Shown in pieces: positions 6,204 to 9,550 of a DNA stretch of 9,550 nt. The stretch is taken from the NCBI GenBank assembly GCA_900547025.1, contig UREZ01000073.1, positions 1 through 9,550 of the forward strand, written 5' to 3'. This DNA comes from an uncultured Collinsella sp. (GTDB lineage Bacteria; Actinomycetota; Coriobacteriia; Coriobacteriales; Coriobacteriaceae). The notes below the pieces were generated by a model, which searched no databases, was not told the origin of the DNA, and saw nothing but the letters and a program-made list of their open reading frames with translations. Position 1 is the stretch's first letter. Every line of letters begins with the position of its first letter. Both the position numbers and the translations under genes were made by a program.

Positions 6204-6303
6204 ATTGCTAGGACCTACAGAAGGGTGCGACAAGCACACAACGTTTAGGAACACTCGGGAGCCGACAGATACTAATGTGACGCTTATGCAATCACGTCCG
6301 TAT

Positions 6304-6332
6304 AGGTTACGGGGAAATGGGTTCGATTTCAA
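6304..6332 (-). promoter_or_regulatory. Weak candidate rpsA promoter
   Basis: TTGAAA (6332-6327) is followed after 17 nt by TAACCT (6309-6304) on the minus strand. The -35 is good, the -10 poor (three of six). It would give a leader of about 125 nt. Other starts in this AT-richer gap are possible. Confidence 0.3.
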
Positions 6333-6356
6333 GCGTGAACTGCGTTTTTTTACTCG

Positions 6357-6398
6357 TGTGGAGACTTTTTCGTAATCTTATGGACAGCTGTCTCCACA
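6357..6398. promoter_or_regulatory. Inverted repeat in the rpsA-HAD intergenic region
   Basis: Perfect 9-bp arms TGTGGAGAC (6357-6365) and GTCTCCACA (6390-6398) are separated by 24 nt. The right arm overlaps a perfect 10-bp palindrome GACAGCTGTC (6383-6392). TTGACG, a -35-like hexamer, starts three bases later (6401), and TAAAGT at 6436-6441 is -10-like but not at standard spacing. It is a plausible regulatory region for the divergent pair rpsA and the HAD gene. Confidence 0.4.
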
Positions 6399-6488
6399 AC
6401 TTGACGATAAGCAGTTTGCCCATACGCCTTTGAGGTAAAGTATCCGGAGCCAACGATTCTAGAACGATTTATCGAGAAAGGTGCCCGC

Positions 6489-7247
6489 GTGCTCAAAGCA
6501 GTCGTTTTCGATATGGACGAGACGCTTCTTAGCATCAACCTCAACGCATTCATCCTTCGGTATTTTAAGGATGTCTCGTCGATGCTCGCGGACATCGGGC
6601 GACGCAGCCGCGGTGGCACGATGGCACGCCTCGGCACCATCTTGGTCGACCTCAACGCCAACCGCCGCAGCGGCACGGATAATCGCACTAATCTTGAGTT
6701 TTACCAAGAAGAGGTTGAGCGCCGGTGCGGCATTTGCCTCTCCGATCCCCTCATCTACGAGGCGTTTACCTACTTTGACCGCGAAGTTCTTCCGCACAAG
6801 AACGACGATGTCATCAACGCCCACGCCATGCCGGGCGCGCACGCCGCGCTCCAGGCCGTACAGGACGCAGGACTGCGTTGCGCGCTCTTTACCAACCCCA
6901 GCTTTCCGCAGGGGGCCATCGAGTGCCGCATGGGTTGGGGCGACCTGGCCGACGCCCCCTTTGAGCTCGTCACGCACATGGGAAACACCACCCGCTGCAA
7001 GCCCGATGCCACCTACTATCTAGAGCAGCTTCAGGTGATGGGGCTCGAGCCGCATGAGGTCCTTATGGTGGGCAACGACCCCAAGCGCGACTTCCCCAGC
7101 CCCGCCTGCGGCATTCAAACCGCCTATGTTGGCCAGGGAAAACCCGGCCGAGCCACCTGGCGCGGAACCATGGAAGACTTCGCCCGCGACTTTAACGCCG
7201 TAGTAGAAGCCTTCTACGAACACCAAGTAGCCGACGAACTGTCGTAG
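6489..7247 (+). CDS. HAD-superfamily hydrolase
   Basis: 252-residue cytosolic hydrolase of the haloacid dehalogenase superfamily, probably a small-molecule phosphatase; substrate unknown. All four motifs are present: FDMDETLL at 7-14 (nucleophile Asp8, acid/base Asp10), FTN at 134-136 (Thr135), Lys171 in CKPD, and GNDPKRD at 195-201 (Asp197 and Asp201 for Mg2+). Residues ~15-110 form the cap insertion. The start is GTG at 6489, with GAGAAAGGTG ending five bases upstream; translation from it gives the motif I aspartates at the usual distance from the N-terminus. It stands alone, divergent from rpsA and convergent with cyuA. After its stop there is no canonical terminator, only the hairpin repeat. 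Confidence 0.88.
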   Translation: MLKAVVFDMDETLLSINLNAFILRYFKDVSSMLADIGRRSRGGTMARLGTILVDLNANRRSGTDNRTNLEFYQEEVERRCGICLSDPLIYEAFTYFDREVLPHKNDDVINAHAMPGAHAALQAVQDAGLRCALFTNPSFPQGAIECRMGWGDLADAPFELVTHMGNTTRCKPDATYYLEQLQVMGLEPHEVLMVGNDPKRDFPSPACGIQTAYVGQGKPGRATWRGTMEDFARDFNAVVEAFYEHQVADELS

Positions 7248-7293
7248 GACCCCTCCCTCGCTCCAAAAAAAGCGCCGCAGGTTGAGCACAAGT

Positions 7294-7407
7294 CAGCGAA
7301 AATGCCCCTAAGCGAGCAATGTGCCTTGAAAGAGGAGGGCATAGGCCTTCTGGCCATGCCCGACGATTGAAAGGCAGATTGCCGCTTAGGGCATTTGCAG
7401 CGTCGAC
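7294..7407. repeat. CAGCG-flanked long-hairpin repeat, copy 2
   Basis: 114-nt element with the same plan as 4183-4297. Ends are CAGCGA (7294-7299) and GCAGCGTCGAC (7397-7407). Left arm 7300-7327 and right arm 7371-7396 pair over ~25 bp with two bulged bases and one mismatch. The core at 7328-7370 holds GAAAGAGGAGGG, the inner hairpin GGCCTTCTGGCC (extended by GGCAT/ATGCC with one bulge) and CCGACGATTGA. The core and ends match copy 1; the arms do not. It fills the convergent gap between the HAD gene and cyuA in the same orientation as copy 1. Confidence 0.7.
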
Positions 7408-7409
7408 TG

Positions 7410-7437
7410 GTTACGCGGTTTGGTAAAACCGCGTAAC
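7410..7437. other. Perfect 12-bp hairpin abutting the cyuA stop
   Basis: GTTACGCGGTTT (7410-7421) and AAACCGCGTAAC (7426-7437) are exact complements around a 4-nt loop. The right arm reaches the first base of the cyuA stop triplet (7437-7439). No U run follows on either strand, so it is a poor intrinsic terminator. It may protect the 3' end or act together with the adjacent repeat. Confidence 0.55.
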
Positions 7438-8756
7438 TAGCACACCTGGGTTTTGCCGATCATGATGTTGAGGATCTCGATGTCGGTGTCCTTCATGCCC
7501 ACGCGGCCTACGTAGCCCATACTGGCGATTGTTTGCTCAACGGTATCTTGGATCAGGCCCTCGCCGGCGCGGAAGCCGCGACCCTGCATGGCCATATCAT
7601 GGCCCAGAATCGCCGCATCGACGGCAGCCGAGATCTTGGCGGCACAGCTCGCCTTGGCGCCGTCGCACACGATGCCGCCCACGTTACCGAGCGTGTTCGA
7701 GACGGTCGCGCCAATCTGTTCGCGCGTGCCACCGCACAGCCAGGTAATCGCAGCGCCGGCGCCGCACGCAGCGCAAATAGCACCGCAAAACGCCGAAAGC
7801 GCACCAATATAGCTCTTGATATGCACGGCGATAAGATCGGACAGCATCACGGCGCGCACCAGGCGCTCGTGGTCGCAACGCAGGTACTCGGCATACTCCA
7901 TGACGGGCAATGCGCAGGTAATGCCCTGATTGCCCGAGCCGCACACAATGGCGACCGGCAGCGCGCAACCGTTCATGCGGGCGTCGGACCCGGCGGCCGC
8001 ACGGGCACGGGCGCGGCAGGCGACGTCATCGGCACGAGCACCCAGCAGCGTACGGCCCACCTCGGCGCCCCAAGCGTGCGCGAGACCCTCGGCACTGATC
8101 GCGCCATTCAGCTCAATCTGACGCTCAACGGCAGCGCGGGCGTCCTCAATGTCACCGTCCTCGATAAAGTCGATGATGGTCTCGATCGACATGGGCGTGT
8201 CGGCGTTATCTGCCGCACGCTCGGCCACCACGCGCTCGGCGCAGGCGGCGCACTCCCCCGCCGACTTACCGCATACCGGAATACCGTCGAGCGTATGGCA
8301 CGTGACATTAGTGTGGTGATCGGTAATCTCGACGACCGCGGTATGGCCCCCGGCCGTCGCAGTCACCTTGATGTAGAGGTTGGGCACACCCTCGACAAGC
8401 GACACATCGCAGTAGTCCGCATCGGCAAGCAGCTCGGCCACGCGGGCGCGGTCCGCGTCATCGACGCTCTCGAGCACCTCGAGCGCGCTCTTGGCGTCGC
8501 CGCCCACGGCACCCAGCACGGCCGCGGCCTCAATACCGTGCATACCGCCCGAGTTGGGCACGGTCACGCTCTTGACGTTCTTGATGATGTTGCCCGAGCA
8601 GGCAACATCCATATGATCGGGCTCGCAACCGAGCGTCTGGCTCGCCAGCGCCGCTGCATAGGCAACGGCAATGGGCTCGGTGCAGCCGAGTGCACAGACA
8701 AGTTCGCGGTTCAAAACATCGCAAAACGCGGCATCACGGATGGAATCGGTAGGCAT
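7437..8756 (-). CDS. cyuA: L-cysteine desulfidase, [4Fe-4S] (CyuA/YhaM, UPF0597 family)
   Basis: Cytosolic iron-sulfur enzyme that splits L-cysteine into pyruvate, ammonia and hydrogen sulfide; the family resembles the catalytic part of iron-sulfur L-serine dehydratase. The 439-residue length is normal. Signatures: LGCTEPIA at 23-30 with Cys25 (proposed catalytic cysteine in the archaeal homologue), SGNIIKNVKSV at 54-64, GSGNQG at 273-278, and cysteines 281, 324 and 331, whose spacing fits the cluster ligands of the family. SNTLGNVGGIVCDGAK near 353-368 is also typical. The ATG at 8756 follows AGGAG with six bases between. It is not in an operon with other sulfur genes. Upstream lies a second, stronger SD that serves no cyuA-frame start. 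Activity on serine or another thiol amino acid cannot be excluded. Confidence 0.9.
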   Translation of the reverse strand: MPTDSIRDAAFCDVLNRELVCALGCTEPIAVAYAAALASQTLGCEPDHMDVACSGNIIKNVKSVTVPNSGGMHGIEAAAVLGAVGGDAKSALEVLESVDDADRARVAELLADADYCDVSLVEGVPNLYIKVTATAGGHTAVVEITDHHTNVTCHTLDGIPVCGKSAGECAACAERVVAERAADNADTPMSIETIIDFIEDGDIEDARAAVERQIELNGAISAEGLAHAWGAEVGRTLLGARADDVACRARARAAAGSDARMNGCALPVAIVCGSGNQGITCALPVMEYAEYLRCDHERLVRAVMLSDLIAVHIKSYIGALSAFCGAICAACGAGAAITWLCGGTREQIGATVSNTLGNVGGIVCDGAKASCAAKISAAVDAAILGHDMAMQGRGFRAGEGLIQDTVEQTIASMGYVGRVGMKDTDIEILNIMIGKTQVC

Positions 8757-8793
8757 AGGTATCTCCTGCTTGCATAACGGGCTGGGCTCTCAA
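8734..8793 (-). CDS. Possible 19-codon leader ORF overlapping the cyuA start
   Basis: AAAGGAGGT (minus, 8809-8801) is the strongest SD in the window and lies seven bases before a TTG (8793-8791). That TTG opens a 19-codon frame ending with TGA at 8736-8734, 23 nt inside cyuA in another frame. The cyuA frame itself has a stop just upstream and cannot use this SD. The peptide is rich in neither cysteine nor methionine, so cysteine-sensing attenuation is not evident; translational coupling is the simpler reading. No homologue is recognised. Confidence 0.3.
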   Translation of the reverse strand: MRAQPVMQAGDTYAYRFHP

Positions 8794-8810
8794 AAAAGTT
8801 ACCTCCTTTA

Positions 8811-8830
8811 TTTGATAACAATGCATCAAA
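8811..8830. promoter_or_regulatory. Operator-like inverted repeat upstream of cyuA
   Basis: TTTGAT (8811-8816) and ATCAAA (8825-8830) are perfect 6-bp half-sites separated by 8 nt, just upstream of the strong SD before cyuA. The half-sites resemble FNR/CRP-type TTGAT, but those sites have a 4-nt centre, so the regulator is unclear. Confidence 0.4.
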
Positions 8831-8929
8831 AACCGCAACCATGGTTCCGGCAGACGGCGCTCAAGCGCAAACTGACGACATTCATTCACGAGAAGCAAGT
8901 CTCGTTGCCTGCTAAAGCGTTTGACCAAA

Positions 8930-8945
8930 AAACGCTCGAGCGTTT
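8930..8945. promoter_or_regulatory. Perfect 16-bp palindrome upstream of rpiB
   Basis: AAACGCTCGAGCGTTT is exactly self-complementary. A -10-like TATTAT lies at 8961-8966 on the plus strand, so the palindrome covers the expected -35 region (8938-8943), which has no recognisable -35 hexamer. A central CG and A-rich flanks are compatible with a LacI-family operator. This is the best operator candidate in the window. Confidence 0.5.
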
Positions 8946-9027
8946 ACGCAAAAGTCGCGCTATTATGCAGTCGAACGCGGTAAACACCTTTAGCATTTGC
9001 GCCGCACAGACCAGAGAGGAACCATCC

Positions 9028-9495
9028 ATGAAGATCGGTATCGGTAACGACCACGCCGCCGTCGAGCTCAAGAACATCATTTCCGAGCACCTGAAGGAGC
9101 GCGGCTGCGAGGTCGTGAACTTTGGCACCGACACCTCCGAGAGCTTTGACTACCCCATCGCCGGCTACAAGGTGGGTAAGGCCGTTGCCAACGGCGACGT
9201 CGACCTGGGCATCCTCATCTGTGGCACCGGCGTCGGGATTAGTCTGGCTGCCAACAAGGTCGAGGGCGTACGCGCCGTCGTGTGCTCCGAGCCCTTCAGT
9301 GCCAAGCTCTCCCGCATGCACAACAATACCAACGTGCTCGCCTTTGGCGCCCGCGTCGTGGGCTCCGAGCTCGCCAAGATGATTGTCGACGAGTGGCTCG
9401 ACGCCGAGTTTGAGGGCGGTCGTCACGAGCGTCGCGTTAACCTCCTCAACGAGATCGATCACACGCGCGCCCTTAAGATCGTCGACGAAGCCTAA
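9028..9495 (+). CDS. rpiB: Ribose-5-phosphate isomerase B
   Basis: Cytosolic isomerase interconverting ribose 5-phosphate and ribulose 5-phosphate in the non-oxidative pentose phosphate pathway. 155 residues, normal for the RpiB/LacAB family. Visible: GNDHAA at 6-11 (Asp8, His9), the FDYP substrate-loop motif at 40-43, CGTGVGIS at 65-72 with catalytic Cys65, and RMHNNTNVLAFGAR at 96-109 with His98. The ATG at 9028 follows GAGAGG by ten bases; the same frame is open to 8671 but the upstream part is not protein-like. It is preceded by a palindromic operator candidate and followed by a hairpin. Allose-6-phosphate or galactose-6-phosphate isomerase activity is a possible alternative within the family. 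Confidence 0.92.
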   Translation: MKIGIGNDHAAVELKNIISEHLKERGCEVVNFGTDTSESFDYPIAGYKVGKAVANGDVDLGILICGTGVGISLAANKVEGVRAVVCSEPFSAKLSRMHNNTNVLAFGARVVGSELAKMIVDEWLDAEFEGGRHERRVNLLNEIDHTRALKIVDEA

Positions 9496-9529
9496 ACTAT
9501 TCAGTGCCACAAGCTAACAGCAGGGGCCC

Positions 9530-9550
9530 GCTCGGAACACATGTCCGAGC
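9530..9550 (+). terminator. Probable rpiB terminator stem, cut by the window edge
   Basis: GCTCGGA (9530-9536) and TCCGAGC (9544-9550) form a 7-bp stem with a 7-nt loop, 35 nt after the rpiB stop. The upstream GGGGCCC suggests the stem could extend past the edge; a U run cannot be checked. Confidence 0.45.

Noticed and set aside
4745..6211. 488-codon open frame on the plus strand
   Set aside because: It is antisense to rpsA, has biased low-complexity composition typical of the reverse of a GC-rich gene, and crosses the rpsA terminator.
8811..8830. FNR or CRP site
   Set aside because: Half-sites resemble FNR, but the spacing between them is 8 nt rather than 4, so the name is not justified.
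8671..9027. Upstream extension of the rpiB frame
   Set aside because: RpiB family similarity starts at MKIGIGNDHA; the extension overlaps cyuA and the palindrome and carries no family sequence.
1..9550. CRISPR array, tRNA genes, insertion sequence
   Set aside because: No regularly spaced direct repeats, no cloverleaf with T-loop signature and no transposase reading frame were seen on either strand.

Overview
The window looks like chromosomal DNA of a high-GC, anaerobic, gut-type actinobacterium of the class Coriobacteriia, most likely Collinsella or a close relative. The basis is GC-rich codon use, a four-domain actinobacterial-type ribosomal protein S1, several TTG/GTG starts with good Shine-Dalgarno (SD) sites, and the combination of a cysteine desulfidase with a C_GCAxxG_C_C protein. 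The genus is an inference from recognition; no search was run.

Layout, left to right. 1-1185 (-) is an MFS drug-efflux-type transporter that loses its family sequence near nt 101-123. From there to the window edge the opposite strand reads as the first ~38 residues of a CPA2-type cation:proton antiporter, so the left edge is a chimeric junction (real rearrangement or assembly artefact). 1327-2610 (-) is the PLP enzyme O-acetylhomoserine sulfhydrylase (metY). Divergent from it, 2841-3287 (+) encodes a cysteine-rich C_GCAxxG_C_C protein whose SD is preceded by an 11-bp hairpin. 3355-3993 (-) is a YigZ/IMPACT protein. 3994-4301 has no gene but holds one clear and one degenerate copy of an unusual hairpin repeat. 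4302-4668 (-) is RNase P RNA (rnpB). 4669-5005 holds the rnpB promoter, a cluster of three hairpins, a 16-bp tandem duplication and the rpsA terminator. 5006-6172 (-) is rpsA, with a TTG start and an SD that can be masked by a leader hairpin. 6489-7247 (+) is a HAD-family hydrolase. 7248-7436 is a convergent gap with another clear copy of the hairpin repeat. 7437-8756 (-) is the iron-sulfur cysteine desulfidase cyuA. 9028-9495 (+) is ribose-5-phosphate isomerase B, preceded by a perfect 16-bp palindrome.

How the genes fit together. metY consumes sulfide to make homocysteine, and cyuA releases sulfide from cysteine. The C_GCAxxG_C_C protein may be redox-active and lies next to metY. These form a loose sulfur theme rather than an operon. 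rnpB, rpsA, yigZ and rpiB are housekeeping.

The most unusual signal is the ~115-nt intergenic element seen at 4183-4297 and 7294-7407. It has a related centre and short shared ends (CAGCG on both sides), but the two long stem arms are unrelated between copies, although each copy is self-complementary. A shorter degenerate copy (4100-4187) abuts the first in tandem. That pattern fits a structured RNA or a mobile palindromic repeat family that I do not recognise.
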